Positions 47,762 to 56,950 are shown, counted from the stretch's first letter. The stretch: 64,000 nt of DNA from an uncultured Pseudomonadota bacterium (GCA_913055625.1 CAJXJW010000003.1:186001-250000), one strand, 5' to 3'. Notes: generated by a model not told the origin, from the letters alone. A program made the numbers and translations.

Positions 47762-50443
47762 ATGAACACTCGCATCCCGGCGCGGCCTGCGCCACTACTT
47801 CGTCGCTGCTCGGCAGCGGCCTGCCTTGCCATCCTGGCCGCCCTGCCGGCCGCCGCATCCGCGGCCGACGGCGGACAGGGCCTTCGGGAGCGCCTGCGGC
47901 TGGATACCGGCTGGCGCTTCCATCGCGGAGACCCCGGCGGAAGCGTCAGCCTGACTTACGACGTGCTGCCCCGGGAGGCGGGCGTCCCCACGCGGGACGA
48001 CCTGCCCGTCCTCAAGCCCTGGATCCTGCCGTCGGCCAATGCCTTCATCCGGGACCCCGACGCGAGGCACTCCCGGCCCGGCACGACGCCGCCGGGAAGC
48101 GACCTGACGTTCCTGGACGCCGATTTCGACGACAGCGCGTGGGAATCCGTGACGGTACCGCACGACTGGGCCATCCGCGGGCCGTTTCTCGACACCGGGC
48201 CCTACGGCGGCATGGGGCGTCTGCCGAGTTGGGGCGTCGGCTGGTACCGGCTCGACCTCGACATCCCGGCGGCGGACCAGGGGCGTTCGATCTTTCTCGA
48301 CATCGAAGGCGCCATGGCGTTCTCGACCGTGTGGTTGAACGGCGAACTGGTTGGCGGCTGGCCGTACGGCTACAACTCGTACCGGCTCGACCTGACGCCC
48401 TACGTCCGTCCCGGCGGCACGAACCTGCTGGCGGTGCGGCTCGACAACCTGCCGGATTCGGCGCGCTGGTACCCCGGCGGCGGCCTGTACCGCGACGCCT
48501 GGCTGGTGCGGACCGACCCTGTGCACGTGGCCCAGTGGGGCACACGCGTCACGACGCCCGAGGTTTCCGAGGAAGTGGCCGTCGTGCACGTCGCGGTGAC
48601 GATCGACAACGACACGTCGGAGGCGGTCAGCGCCGCCGCGTTCACGGAGATCTTCGACCTCGACGCCGCCGGCCAGGCCTACGGCGCCCCGGTTGCGACG
48701 ATCGAGCATCCGTCCGTCGCGCTGGCGGCGGGCGGGTCCGGCCTCGCGGCGGGCGAAACCGTCGTTCGCCGGCCACGGCTCTGGGGGCCGCCGCCGGACC
48801 AGGTACCGCACCGGTACCTGGCCGTCACCACCGTCCGCGCGGGCAACCGCGTCACCGACCGTTACGAGACCCGTTTCGGGATTCGCGACGTCCGCTTCGA
48901 CGCGGACCGGGGCCTCGTCGTGAACGGCAGGCCGGTCCCGTTGCGGGGCGTGAACAACCACCACGACCTCGGCGCGCTCGGCGCCGCGTTCAATGTGCGG
49001 GCGGCCGAGCGACAGCTCGAGATACTCCAGGGAATGGGGGCGAACGCCGTGCGGACGGCGCACAACCCGCCGGCGCCGGGCCTGCTCGAGCTGGCCGACC
49101 GCATGGGCATCCTCGTGGTCGACGAGATCTTCGACGTCTGGCAGCGTCGGAAAACGCCGCTCGACTTCCACCTCGTCTTCGACGACTGGCACGAGGCCGA
49201 CCTGCGCGCGTTCATCCGCCGCGATCGCAATCACCCGTCCGTCATCCTGTGGAGCGTGGGCAACGAGGTCGGCGAACAGCTCGCCGGTGAGGACGGCGCC
49301 GCCATCGCGCGGCGGCTCGTCGCGATCGCGCACGAGGAGGACCCGTCCCGCGCCGTCACCGCCGCGATGAACTGGTCGAACGCCGGCGATCCGCTCCCGG
49401 AGACGCTTGACGTCGTCAGCCTGAATTACCAGGGCGTCGGCATCCGTACGCTGCCGAGCGACTTCCCCGAGTACCGGGCGAGGCTGCCACAGAAACCGAT
49501 CTTCAGCAGCGAGAGCGCAGCGGCGCTCAGCAGCCGGGGCGAATACCAGTTCCCGGTCTTCGGCGGTCGCAGCGGCCCCGTGCGCCCGGGGGTCGGCGGC
49601 GATCCGGACACGCTGCAGGTCAGCGCGTACGAGCTCTATGCCGCGGACTTCGGCTCGTCGGCCGACAAGTCGTTCGCACTGCACGACCAGCACCCGTGGG
49701 TGGCGGGCGAGTTCGTGTGGTCCGGTTTCGACTACCTGGGCGAGCCGACGCCATATTACGACGCGCGGAGCGCCTACTACGGCATCGTCGACCTCGCGGG
49801 CCTGCCGAAGGACCGCTACTACCTGTACCAGTCCCGCTGGCGGTCCGAGCTGCCGATGGCGCACATCCTGCCGCATTGGACCTGGCCGGGCCGCGAGGGC
49901 GAGGTCACGCCGGTGCACGTGTTCACGTCCGGTGACGAGGCCGAGTTGTTCGTCAACGGGGAGTCCCACGGCCGCCGGAAGAAGGCACCCTACCAGTACC
50001 GGCTGCGCTGGGATGCCGTCGAATACGCGCCGGGCGAGCTCGAAGTCGTTGCCTACCGCGACGGTAAGGAATGGGCCCGGGCGCGCATGCCGACCGCCGG
50101 CGCCGCCGCCGGGCTCGAACTCACGGCGGACCGGGACCGGATCACCGCCGACGGCCGCGACCTCGTCTACGTCACCGTCCGAGTGACCGACGCGGACGGC
50201 CGCACGGTCCCGCGCGCGAAGCACGCCATCACCTTCAGCGTCGACGGGCCGGGCGAACTCGTCGCGACGGACAACGGCGACCCGACCAGCTTCGTGCCGT
50301 TCCCGTCGCCGGTCCGGGATGCATTCAACGGCTATGCCATCGCGATCGTCCGCGGCGTGCCGGGTCAACCGGGCGAGATTACCGTGCGCGCTGCGAGCGA
50401 CGGGCTGGCCGGCGCGGACGCCACGATCACGGCGGCCAACTGA
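47762..50443 (+). CDS. Glycoside hydrolase family 2 enzyme (beta-galactosidase-like)
   Basis: 893 aa, exported by a Sec signal ending ASAADG. In order come a jelly-roll sugar-binding domain (about 45-255, WGVGWYRLDLDIPA), an Ig-like domain (about 260-375) and the GH2 barrel, with acid/base Glu502 in WSVGNEVGE and nucleophile Glu584 in FSSESAA. Last are a DUF4982-type domain (YYLYQSRW) and a C-terminal Ig-like domain (DLVYVTVRVTDADGRTVPRA). NHHDLGALG matches the conserved His pair in the active site. Likely a beta-galactosidase or related exo-enzyme acting in the periplasm. The GH51 gene starts 71 bp downstream on the same strand. Confidence 0.88.
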   Translation: MNTRIPARPAPLLRRCSAAACLAILAALPAAASAADGGQGLRERLRLDTGWRFHRGDPGGSVSLTYDVLPREAGVPTRDDLPVLKPWILPSANAFIRDPDARHSRPGTTPPGSDLTFLDADFDDSAWESVTVPHDWAIRGPFLDTGPYGGMGRLPSWGVGWYRLDLDIPAADQGRSIFLDIEGAMAFSTVWLNGELVGGWPYGYNSYRLDLTPYVRPGGTNLLAVRLDNLPDSARWYPGGGLYRDAWLVRTDPVHVAQWGTRVTTPEVSEEVAVVHVAVTIDNDTSEAVSAAAFTEIFDLDAAGQAYGAPVATIEHPSVALAAGGSGLAAGETVVRRPRLWGPPPDQVPHRYLAVTTVRAGNRVTDRYETRFGIRDVRFDADRGLVVNGRPVPLRGVNNHHDLGALGAAFNVRAAERQLEILQGMGANAVRTAHNPPAPGLLELADRMGILVVDEIFDVWQRRKTPLDFHLVFDDWHEADLRAFIRRDRNHPSVILWSVGNEVGEQLAGEDGAAIARRLVAIAHEEDPSRAVTAAMNWSNAGDPLPETLDVVSLNYQGVGIRTLPSDFPEYRARLPQKPIFSSESAAALSSRGEYQFPVFGGRSGPVRPGVGGDPDTLQVSAYELYAADFGSSADKSFALHDQHPWVAGEFVWSGFDYLGEPTPYYDARSAYYGIVDLAGLPKDRYYLYQSRWRSELPMAHILPHWTWPGREGEVTPVHVFTSGDEAELFVNGESHGRRKKAPYQYRLRWDAVEYAPGELEVVAYRDGKEWARARMPTAGAAAGLELTADRDRITADGRDLVYVTVRVTDADGRTVPRAKHAITFSVDGPGELVATDNGDPTSFVPFPSPVRDAFNGYAIAIVRGVPGQPGEITVRAASDGLAGADATITAAN

Positions 50444-50514
50444 AAGCTTCTGCCACGGACCCGATTGCTGGTACGGTCCGGCGAAGCATGCCAGGAACAA
50501 CCAGGGGGATCCGG

Positions 50515-52041
50515 ATGCCACGCCACGTTCTTGCGGCCCTGCTCGTCGCCGCCTCGTTCACCGCCAACGCGGACACCGTCCGCATCGACATACGCACCGA
50601 TGCCCCGATCGGGCGCATCAACCCGAACGTGTACGGCCAGTTCGTCGAGCACCTCGGTCGCGGCATCTACGGCGGCATCTGGGTAGGGCCGGACTCCGAA
50701 ATTCCGAACCAGGACGGCTACCGGATCGACGTGTTACAGGCGCTGAAGGAACTCGAAGTGCCGCTGATGCGCTGGCCCGGTGGCTGCTTCGCCGACCAGT
50801 ATCACTGGCGCGACGGCATCGGCCCGGCCGATGCGCGCGTCGCGCGCCTGAACGCGAGCTGGGGCGGGGTCATCGAGCCGAACACGTTCGGCACGCACGA
50901 GTTTTTCAACCTGGCCGAGATTCTCGGTGCGCAGACCTACCTGAACTTCAACGTCGCAACCGGCACCGCGCGCGAAGCGATCGAGTGGCTCGAATACATC
51001 ACGTCGGATTCGGCCTCCGCGCTCGCGAACGAGCGTCGCGCGAACGGCCGCGACGAGCCGTGGAAGATCGACTACTACTCCATCGGCAACGAGACCTGGG
51101 GCTGCGGCGGCAACATGCGGCCGTCGTTCTACGCCGACGAGTACGCGCGCTTCGCCACGTTCCTGAACGTGCCCGGCGCCCAGCCGAAGCGAATCGTGTC
51201 CGGCTCGTACGAGGGCAATATCGACTACAGCCGGGAAATCCTCGAGAACAGGGGCGTGACCGACCGCGCCGAGGGCATCTCGGTGCACTTCTATACGCTG
51301 CCTACCGGCGACTGGGGCAAGAAAGGCGCCGGCATGGGCTTCCCCGAGGCCGAGTGGATTTCGACGATCGAGCGCACGCAGCGCATGGACGGGATCATCA
51401 CCGAACAGCTCGAGATGATCGATGCGGCCGATATCGACGGCGAGTTCCAGCTCTACGTCGACGAGTGGGGCATGTGGGTAGATCCGCCCGCCGACGGCCC
51501 CGGCGGCGTGCTGTACCAGCAGAACACGATTCGCGACGCCGTGGTCGCCGCCGTCAACCTGAACATCTTTCACGATTACGCCGATCGCGTGCCGATGACG
51601 AACATCGCGCAGATGGTGAACGTGCTGCAGGCCATGATCCTCACCGACGGGCCGCGCATGCTGCGCACGCCGACCTACCACGTCTTCAACCTGTACAAGC
51701 CGTTTCGAAACGCCGAGGCCCTGCCCGTCGCCGCGACCCCGCCCGCCTATAGACACGCGGAGACGTCTGTGCCCGCGCTCAGCATTTCCGCCGCTCGTCA
51801 CGACGACGGTCGGCTGGTACTGGCGATCGTCAACGTCGACCCGGGCACCGCGCACGAGATCGACCTCGGCGATACCTGGAACGTGATCTCGGCCAACGTG
51901 CTCGCCGGCGACGCGATGGACGCGCACAACACGTTCGAGGCGCCGGACAAGGTTCGGCCCGTGCGCGCGGAGGTCGGCGACCGGGCGCGCCGCATTCCGG
52001 CGCCTCCGGCCTCTGTGACCGTGCTGGAACTCGCGCGCTAG
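50515..52041 (+). CDS. Exported alpha-L-arabinofuranosidase (GH51)
   Basis: 508 aa. The ATG at 50515 follows AGGGGGA and starts a short signal peptide (VLAALLVAASFTANA). The GH51 barrel is recognised by NPNVYGQFVEHLGRGIYGG, MRWPGGCFADQYHW, acid/base Glu193 in SIGNETWGCGG and nucleophile Glu317 in YVDEWGMW. A C-terminal beta-sandwich follows. Periplasmic GH51 enzymes remove arabinose from arabinoxylan or arabinan oligosaccharides. With the GH2 enzyme upstream and the GH5 at 27 kb this supports use of hemicellulose-type glycans. Confidence 0.89.
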   Translation: MPRHVLAALLVAASFTANADTVRIDIRTDAPIGRINPNVYGQFVEHLGRGIYGGIWVGPDSEIPNQDGYRIDVLQALKELEVPLMRWPGGCFADQYHWRDGIGPADARVARLNASWGGVIEPNTFGTHEFFNLAEILGAQTYLNFNVATGTAREAIEWLEYITSDSASALANERRANGRDEPWKIDYYSIGNETWGCGGNMRPSFYADEYARFATFLNVPGAQPKRIVSGSYEGNIDYSREILENRGVTDRAEGISVHFYTLPTGDWGKKGAGMGFPEAEWISTIERTQRMDGIITEQLEMIDAADIDGEFQLYVDEWGMWVDPPADGPGGVLYQQNTIRDAVVAAVNLNIFHDYADRVPMTNIAQMVNVLQAMILTDGPRMLRTPTYHVFNLYKPFRNAEALPVAATPPAYRHAETSVPALSISAARHDDGRLVLAIVNVDPGTAHEIDLGDTWNVISANVLAGDAMDAHNTFEAPDKVRPVRAEVGDRARRIPAPPASVTVLELAR

Positions 52042-52047
52042 GCGGGC

Positions 52048-53364
52048 TCAGCCGCCGCTGATGAGCAGGTGCACCCAGACACTCGCCGCGTAACCGAGCG
52101 CGATGACCGGCGTCCAGACCAGGTGCGAAATGAAGGTGTACTGGCCGCGCGCCTGCCCCATCAGCGCCACGCCGGCCGCGGAGCCGATCGACAACAGGCT
52201 GCCGCCGACCCCCGCCGTCAGCGTGATCAGCAGCCATTGATCGAGGCCCATGGGCGGGTTCATCTCGAGGACCGCGATCATCAACGGGATGTTGTCCAGG
52301 ACCGCGGACAGGATGCCCACCAGCACGTTGGCCGTCGTCGGGCCCATCTCCCCGTACAGGTACACGGACACCTCGGCGAGATAGCCCACGAAGCTCAGGC
52401 CGCCGACGCACATGATGACGCCAAAGAAGAACAGCAGCGTATCCCACTCCACGCGCGCGACCTCGCGAAACGTGTCGAACGCCTGGATGTCACCCGCCGT
52501 CCCGTAGCCGGGTGTGTCTGACAGCTTGCGGGCGTGCGTTTGCTGCAGGTAGTAGCCGAACAGCTTCAGGTAGGCGAGGCCCGTGAGCATCCCGAGGAAC
52601 GGCGCCAGGTGCAGGAAATTGTGAAACGACACCGCGGTCATGATCGTCAGCACGAACAGGCCGACGATGCGTTTCGCGCCCCGCTTCAGCACGACCGGCA
52701 CGTCGTCGGCGGTGCCCCGGTCCCGCGGCACCGCGAGCGACATGATGGCGGCCGGCACGAGGTAGTTCACGACGGACGGCAGGAACAGCGCGAAGAACTC
52801 GGTGAACTGCACGTGTCCGCGCTGCCACACCATCAACGTCGTGATGTCGCCGAACGGGCTGAAGGCCCCGCCGGCATTCGCGGCGATGACGATGTTCACG
52901 CAGGCCGGCGCGACAAACCGCCGGTTGCCGTGCCCGATCGCGAGGACCACGGCGCACAACACCAGCGCCGTCGTCAGGTTATCGATCAGCGGCGACAGGA
53001 AGAACGCGCAGACGCCGGTGATCCAGAACACCTGCCGATAGCCGAATCGGCGCCGGATCAGCCACGACCGGAGCGCGGCGAACACGTTTCGCTCGCTCAT
53101 CGCGTTGATGTAGGTCATTGCCGTCAGCAGGAACAGGAACAGCTCCGCGAACTCGACGAGAAAGCGTTCCAGCGCCGCCTCGGTTTCGTGCACGTGGCCC
53201 TGCTGAACGTAGTAGCCGGCAATGATTGCCCAGATGACGCCGGCGGCCAGCAGCACGGGCACCGACTTGCGCATGTGGTTCATCTCCTCGGTGATGACCA
53301 CGGCATACGCCAGGATGAAGATGACGAGGGTCGCAAAGCCGACCCAATGCATGGTGAGATCCAT
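52048..53364 (-). CDS. nhaD: Na+/H+ antiporter, NhaD family
   Basis: 438 aa with about 12 transmembrane helices. Diagnostic NhaD segments are ITEEMNHMRKSVPVLLAAG, AELFLFLLTAMTYINAMSER, SPLIDNLTTALVL and NAGGAFSPFGDITTLMVWQ; the Asp residues in LIDNLT and GDITT are the likely cation site. It exchanges Na+/Li+ for protons, as in marine and alkaliphilic bacteria, and so fits the sodium-coupled symporter at 40 kb. The ATG at 53364 is close after GGGAG; a second ATG four codons on (53352) is possible. It is convergent with the GH51 gene, 6 bp apart, and divergent from the Asp-box lipoprotein. Confidence 0.88.
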   Translation of the reverse strand: MDLTMHWVGFATLVIFILAYAVVITEEMNHMRKSVPVLLAAGVIWAIIAGYYVQQGHVHETEAALERFLVEFAELFLFLLTAMTYINAMSERNVFAALRSWLIRRRFGYRQVFWITGVCAFFLSPLIDNLTTALVLCAVVLAIGHGNRRFVAPACVNIVIAANAGGAFSPFGDITTLMVWQRGHVQFTEFFALFLPSVVNYLVPAAIMSLAVPRDRGTADDVPVVLKRGAKRIVGLFVLTIMTAVSFHNFLHLAPFLGMLTGLAYLKLFGYYLQQTHARKLSDTPGYGTAGDIQAFDTFREVARVEWDTLLFFFGVIMCVGGLSFVGYLAEVSVYLYGEMGPTTANVLVGILSAVLDNIPLMIAVLEMNPPMGLDQWLLITLTAGVGGSLLSIGSAAGVALMGQARGQYTFISHLVWTPVIALGYAASVWVHLLISGG

Positions 53365-53460
53365 TGCTCCCGCTCGCGAGACATTCAAACCCGGCAAGGA
53401 TACGCCGCCTGTCGAAAGTTCAAAGCGCCGTGTGTCGAACGACGTTGCGCGCCGTTCGTA

Positions 53461-53472
53461 TACAATGCCGTC
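53461..53472 (+). promoter_or_regulatory. Candidate leaderless promoter of the Asp-box lipoprotein gene
   Basis: TACAAT is followed by GCCGTC and then the ATG at 53473. The hexamer and 6-nt spacing equal those before the GH2 gene, and no Shine-Dalgarno sequence is present. Confidence 0.45.
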
Positions 53473-54663
53473 ATGCATTCCCGTCAGACTTTCAGGCTGG
53501 CCGCCCTGCTCTGCGGCCTGTGCGTCGCGGGCTGCGGGTCCGGGGACCCGGGCACGCAAGCCGGTCCGCCAATCCGCGTCGTGGACGGCCTGCTCGACCA
53601 GTCGCAGCCGGAGACGCTCGGCCTCGCTTTCGCGCCGGGCGCCGAGACCCACACGATATTTCGCCCCGGCCCGGAGGACGAGTACTTCGCGCACGGCGTC
53701 GTGCTGATTCCGTTCAAGGGCCGGCTGTACGCGCAGTGGCAATCCTCCGCGCGGGACGAGGACGGTCCCGACACGCGCGTTCGCTACAGCGTGAGCGACG
53801 ACGGCGCGCACTGGTCGCCGCCGGCCGAGCTGGCACCGTCCATGGACGACGGTATCCGCACGAGCGGCGGCTGGTGGACCGACGGCGAGACGCTCGTCGC
53901 GTACATCAACACGTGGCCGGAGGCCGAAGGCCAGCCGGTCGGTGGGTACACAATGGCGCGCACGAGCACGGACGGCGAGAACTGGTCCGGTTTGCGCCCC
54001 GTCACCGATGCGGACGGGGAACCCGTCGCCGGCGTGATCGAGCAGGATCCCCACCCGTTGCCCGACGGACGCATCGTCTCCGCGTTCCACGTCCAGCCGG
54101 GCTTGATGCTGTCGCCCTGGTACACCGACGACCCGACCGGCCTCAGCGGCTGGACCCGGGGGCGGATGGACAACCTGCCGCACGCGGACAGCGGCATCAC
54201 CCGCGAGATCGAGCCGAGCTGGTTCCTGAAGCCCGACGGCAGCATCGTCATGGTCATGCGGGACCAGGCGGAGAGTTTTCACAAGCTTGCCGCCGTGAGC
54301 CGCGACCGGGGCGAGACCTGGTCCACGCCGGTCCTGACGAACGTGCCCGACTCCCGTTCGAAGCAGAGCGCCGGCAACCTGCCGGACGGCACGGCATACC
54401 TTGTCGGCAACCCGACCGACGACCGCGAACGCTTCCCCCTCGCGATCCTGCTGAGCGGCGACGGCACGACGTTCGATCGCGCGTGGCTGCTGCGCGGCGG
54501 CGGTGCCAACCTGCAACCGCGGCGCTACGAAGGCCAGTACAAGCGTGCCGGCTTCAGCTACCCGAAGAGCGTCCTGTGGGGCGACCATCTCTACGTCGCC
54601 TACGCGACGAACAAGGAAGACGTGGAACTGACGCGGGTTCCCGTGGCCGGCCTGGCGCGGTGA
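53473..54663 (+). CDS. Sialidase-like (BNR/Asp-box) lipoprotein
   Basis: 396 aa. The lipobox VAGC (Cys21) predicts a lipoprotein. The mature protein is a six-bladed-propeller candidate with Asp-box repeats SVSDDGAHW, STDGENW and SRDRGETW. Exo-alpha-sialidase-type propellers share this fold, but the arginine triad and Tyr/Glu nucleophile of true sialidases cannot be assigned confidently, so a carbohydrate-binding or other hydrolase role is open. Its stop overlaps the GTG of the next small gene. Confidence 0.78.
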   Translation: MHSRQTFRLAALLCGLCVAGCGSGDPGTQAGPPIRVVDGLLDQSQPETLGLAFAPGAETHTIFRPGPEDEYFAHGVVLIPFKGRLYAQWQSSARDEDGPDTRVRYSVSDDGAHWSPPAELAPSMDDGIRTSGGWWTDGETLVAYINTWPEAEGQPVGGYTMARTSTDGENWSGLRPVTDADGEPVAGVIEQDPHPLPDGRIVSAFHVQPGLMLSPWYTDDPTGLSGWTRGRMDNLPHADSGITREIEPSWFLKPDGSIVMVMRDQAESFHKLAAVSRDRGETWSTPVLTNVPDSRSKQSAGNLPDGTAYLVGNPTDDRERFPLAILLSGDGTTFDRAWLLRGGGANLQPRRYEGQYKRAGFSYPKSVLWGDHLYVAYATNKEDVELTRVPVAGLAR

Positions 54664-54977
54664 TTTTCGTCTTCGAGGTACGGGTTCGCCCGGGCTACCG
54701 GGCGGAGCAGTACGCCGGCGCCTGGGTCCGGGCCAGCGAGATCATCCAGCGCGCGCCGGGCGCGCGCGGCACCCGGCTGCACCGCAAGATCGGCGAGCCG
54801 GATCACCTACTCGCCATCGCGAGCTGGGACGACAAGGCGTCGCGCGACGCGATGGAGTCGCATCCGTCCGAGGAGGTTCGCCGCATCATCGCGAGCCAGG
54901 CGGAGTTCGTCGACATCCGCGTCGTCGGCGAATTCGAAGACCCGGACTGGGTCGTGTTGCCGTCCGGCGGGGACTGA
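54660..54977 (+). CDS. Small ABM-like (antibiotic biosynthesis monooxygenase domain) protein
   Basis: 105 aa. The GTG at 54660 overlaps the lipoprotein stop (GTGA). The pattern FVFEVRVRPGYRAEQYAGAW, GTRLHRKIGEPDHLLAIASW, then KASRDAMESHPSEEVRRII fits the dimeric alpha-beta barrel ABM/Dabb fold. Such proteins range from monooxygenases to structural or sensor proteins. It is too short and general to assign a reaction. Confidence 0.66.
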   Translation: MIFVFEVRVRPGYRAEQYAGAWVRASEIIQRAPGARGTRLHRKIGEPDHLLAIASWDDKASRDAMESHPSEEVRRIIASQAEFVDIRVVGEFEDPDWVVLPSGGD

Positions 54978-55006
54978 CACCCGGCTTATTCCCGGGCGCG
55001 CGATGC

Positions 55007-55019
55007 TACCATCCGCAGC
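55007..55019 (+). promoter_or_regulatory. Candidate leaderless -10 element for the quinone oxidoreductase gene
   Basis: TACCAT is followed by CCGCAGC and then the ATG at 55020. There is no Shine-Dalgarno sequence. The 7-nt spacing suggests a leaderless transcript. Confidence 0.35.
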
Positions 55020-55997
55020 ATGAAGACGACGGCGGTCAGGATCACCGAGTACGGCGGGCCCGAGGTATTGCGCTTCGAGACCGTCGAGCTGCCGGAACCG
55101 GGCCCCGGCGAAGCGCGCCTGCGGCAGACTGCCATCGGCCTGAATTTCATCGACGTCTATCACCGCACCGGCCTGTACCCGCCCGGCCTGCCGAGCGGGC
55201 TCGGCAGCGAGGCCGTGGGTGTCGTCGAAGCCGTCGGCAGCGACATGGGCGAACTGAAGGTCGGGGATCGCGTCGTCTATACCGGCGGCACGCTGGGCGC
55301 CTACGCCGTCCGCCGCAACCTGCCGGCCGACCTGCTCGTGCCGATACCGGACGACGTCGAGGACGCGACCGCGGCGGCCGTTTTCCTGAAGGGCCTGACG
55401 GCCTGGTACCTGTTACACCGCAGCTATCGCGTCCGGCGCGGCGACCCGATCCTGCTGTACGCCGCCGCGGGCGGCGTCGGTTCGATCGCGTCGCAGTGGG
55501 CGAAGACACTGGGCGCAATCGTCATCGGCGTCGTGGGTTCGCCGGACAAGGCCGGCCTCGCCCGGGAGCTGGGCTGCGATCACGTGCTGGCAGGCGACAG
55601 CGACGATCTCGCCGCCGAGGTGCGCGCACTGACGGAAGGGGCCGGGGTCGCCGCCGTCTACGACTCGGTCGGGCGCGATACGTTCATGACGTCACTCGAT
55701 TGCCTGCGGCCCCATGGCACGATGGTGACCTACGGGAATTCCTCGGGCCCGGTCGAGCCGTTCGCACCGGCGGAACTCGCGAAACGCGGTTCGCTGTACG
55801 TCACCCGCCCGACGCTCGCGCACTTCATCGGCACGCGGGCCGAGTTGCTGTACGCCGCGTCGGTACTGTTTTCGTTTCTGCGGGACGCGTCGCCGGTCAT
55901 CCGCATCGGCCAGCGCTACCCGCTCGCCGACGTGGCGGCGGCGCATCGCGCGCTCGAAGGACGGCACACGATCGGATCGACGATCCTGCTGCCCTGA
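55020..55997 (+). CDS. NADPH:quinone oxidoreductase (zinc-independent MDR family)
   Basis: 325 aa, the typical QOR length. The N-terminal GroES-like domain reads VRITEYGGPEVLRFETVELP and LNFIDVYHRTGLYPPGLPSG. The NADPH-binding motif AAAGGVGSIASQWAK is at about 142-156. There are no zinc-binding cysteines. Members perform one-electron quinone reduction or reduce enoyl/acryloyl compounds. It is not obviously linked to neighbours, and it ends 3 bp from the convergent dienelactone hydrolase. Confidence 0.86.
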   Translation: MKTTAVRITEYGGPEVLRFETVELPEPGPGEARLRQTAIGLNFIDVYHRTGLYPPGLPSGLGSEAVGVVEAVGSDMGELKVGDRVVYTGGTLGAYAVRRNLPADLLVPIPDDVEDATAAAVFLKGLTAWYLLHRSYRVRRGDPILLYAAAGGVGSIASQWAKTLGAIVIGVVGSPDKAGLARELGCDHVLAGDSDDLAAEVRALTEGAGVAAVYDSVGRDTFMTSLDCLRPHGTMVTYGNSSGPVEPFAPAELAKRGSLYVTRPTLAHFIGTRAELLYAASVLFSFLRDASPVIRIGQRYPLADVAAAHRALEGRHTIGSTILLP

Positions 55998-56000
55998 CCG

Positions 56001-56876
56001 TCAGGCCAGCTCGCGCTCGAACAACGCCAGCAGCCTCTCCCAGGCCCGCTCCGCCTGCGCTTCGTTGTAGACGTCCGAATCCGGTGGACACCAGCCGTGC
56101 AGCGTGCCGGCGTATACCTCGATCTCGGCCTCGACGTCGGCCGCGTCGAATGCCTCGCGCAGGTGCCGTTTCGCATCGGGCTCCTTCGCGTCGTCGTTCT
56201 CGGCGATCGCGACGAGGAAGCCGGCGCGCAGGCCGGGAGCGAGGCGGTGCGGGCTGTCTTCCGCGTCCGTCGCGAGGCCTCCGCCGTGAAACGACGCGCC
56301 GGCCCCGACGCGCCCCGGGTAGGCCGCCGCGAGCCGTATCGTGTAGGAGCCGGTCATGCAATAGCCCATCACGCCGATCGGGCGTGTCACGTCGACCGAG
56401 GGATGGGCGTCGAGGTACTCGATCAGCGCGCCGCCGTCCGCGACGCAGGTGTCGGGCGACAACGACCGCGCATGCGGCATCAGCCGTTCCCGCACGACGG
56501 GGTCGCGGAAGCTCTCGCCCTCGCTGATCAGCTCGCCGCGGTGCGTCCGGTAGTACGGGTTGACGACGACGACCGTGTAGCCTGACGCCGCGAGGCGCTT
56601 GCCCATCAGGCGAAACGCGGGACGGATCCCCTTGATGTCGGGCCACAGGATCACGCCGGGATGGCGGCCGGTGGCCGGGCGCGCGAGGAAGGCATCCATT
56701 TCGCCGTCCGGCATCGGCACCGTGACGTCGCCGGCTTCGACGTCGGCGGCGCCCGCGGCAGCGGGCAGCATCGCGGCCAGCGCCGTGGCACTCAGGCCGC
56801 GGCCGAATTCCCGTCGCGATAACCTGCCTTGGCGGTACGCCGCCTCCGCGTCGCGAACCGTCTCTTCATCACACAT
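56001..56876 (-). CDS. Tat-exported dienelactone hydrolase family protein
   Basis: 291 aa. An N-terminal twin-arginine signal (LSRREFGRGLSATALAAML, Arg21-Arg22) indicates folded export. The alpha/beta hydrolase has the DLH nucleophile Cys173 in MGYCMTGSY, an acidic residue in AENDDAKEP (about 228-229) and His260 in TLHGWCPP. GGAGG lies 6 nt before the ATG. The family hydrolyses dienelactones and other esters. An exported form suggests an ester or lactone substrate in the periplasm. A short hairpin and a GC palindrome repeat lie between it and the efflux operon upstream. Confidence 0.84.
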   Translation of the reverse strand: MCDEETVRDAEAAYRQGRLSRREFGRGLSATALAAMLPAAAGAADVEAGDVTVPMPDGEMDAFLARPATGRHPGVILWPDIKGIRPAFRLMGKRLAASGYTVVVVNPYYRTHRGELISEGESFRDPVVRERLMPHARSLSPDTCVADGGALIEYLDAHPSVDVTRPIGVMGYCMTGSYTIRLAAAYPGRVGAGASFHGGGLATDAEDSPHRLAPGLRAGFLVAIAENDDAKEPDAKRHLREAFDAADVEAEIEVYAGTLHGWCPPDSDVYNEAQAERAWERLLALFERELA

Positions 56877-56928
56877 GGCCTGCCTCCGATTGCCGGGAAC
56901 GTCCCGGAGACATTACCACGCGGCGCCG

Positions 56929-56948
56929 CCGGCGCGCCGGCGCGCCGG
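56929..56948. repeat. Two overlapping copies of a 12-bp GC palindrome
   Basis: CCGGCGCGCCGG occurs at 56929-56940 and again at 56937-56948. It sits directly after the last efflux permease stop codon. On the leftward transcript it can fold into a very stable stem, perhaps an attenuating or transcript-protecting hairpin; no T-run follows. Confidence 0.45.
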
Positions 56949-56950
56949 CG

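Noticed and set aside
50456-50480. Inverted repeat CGGACC...GGTCCG between GH2 and GH51
   Set aside because: Short arms, long loop and no T-run; not a convincing terminator and the genes appear cotranscribed.
47795-50521. A 908-codon open frame antisense to the GH2 gene
   Set aside because: High GC content keeps antisense frames open. It lacks recognisable domains, is rich in Arg/Val/Ala/Asp as expected from mirrored codons, and lies fully over a gene with intact catalytic residues.
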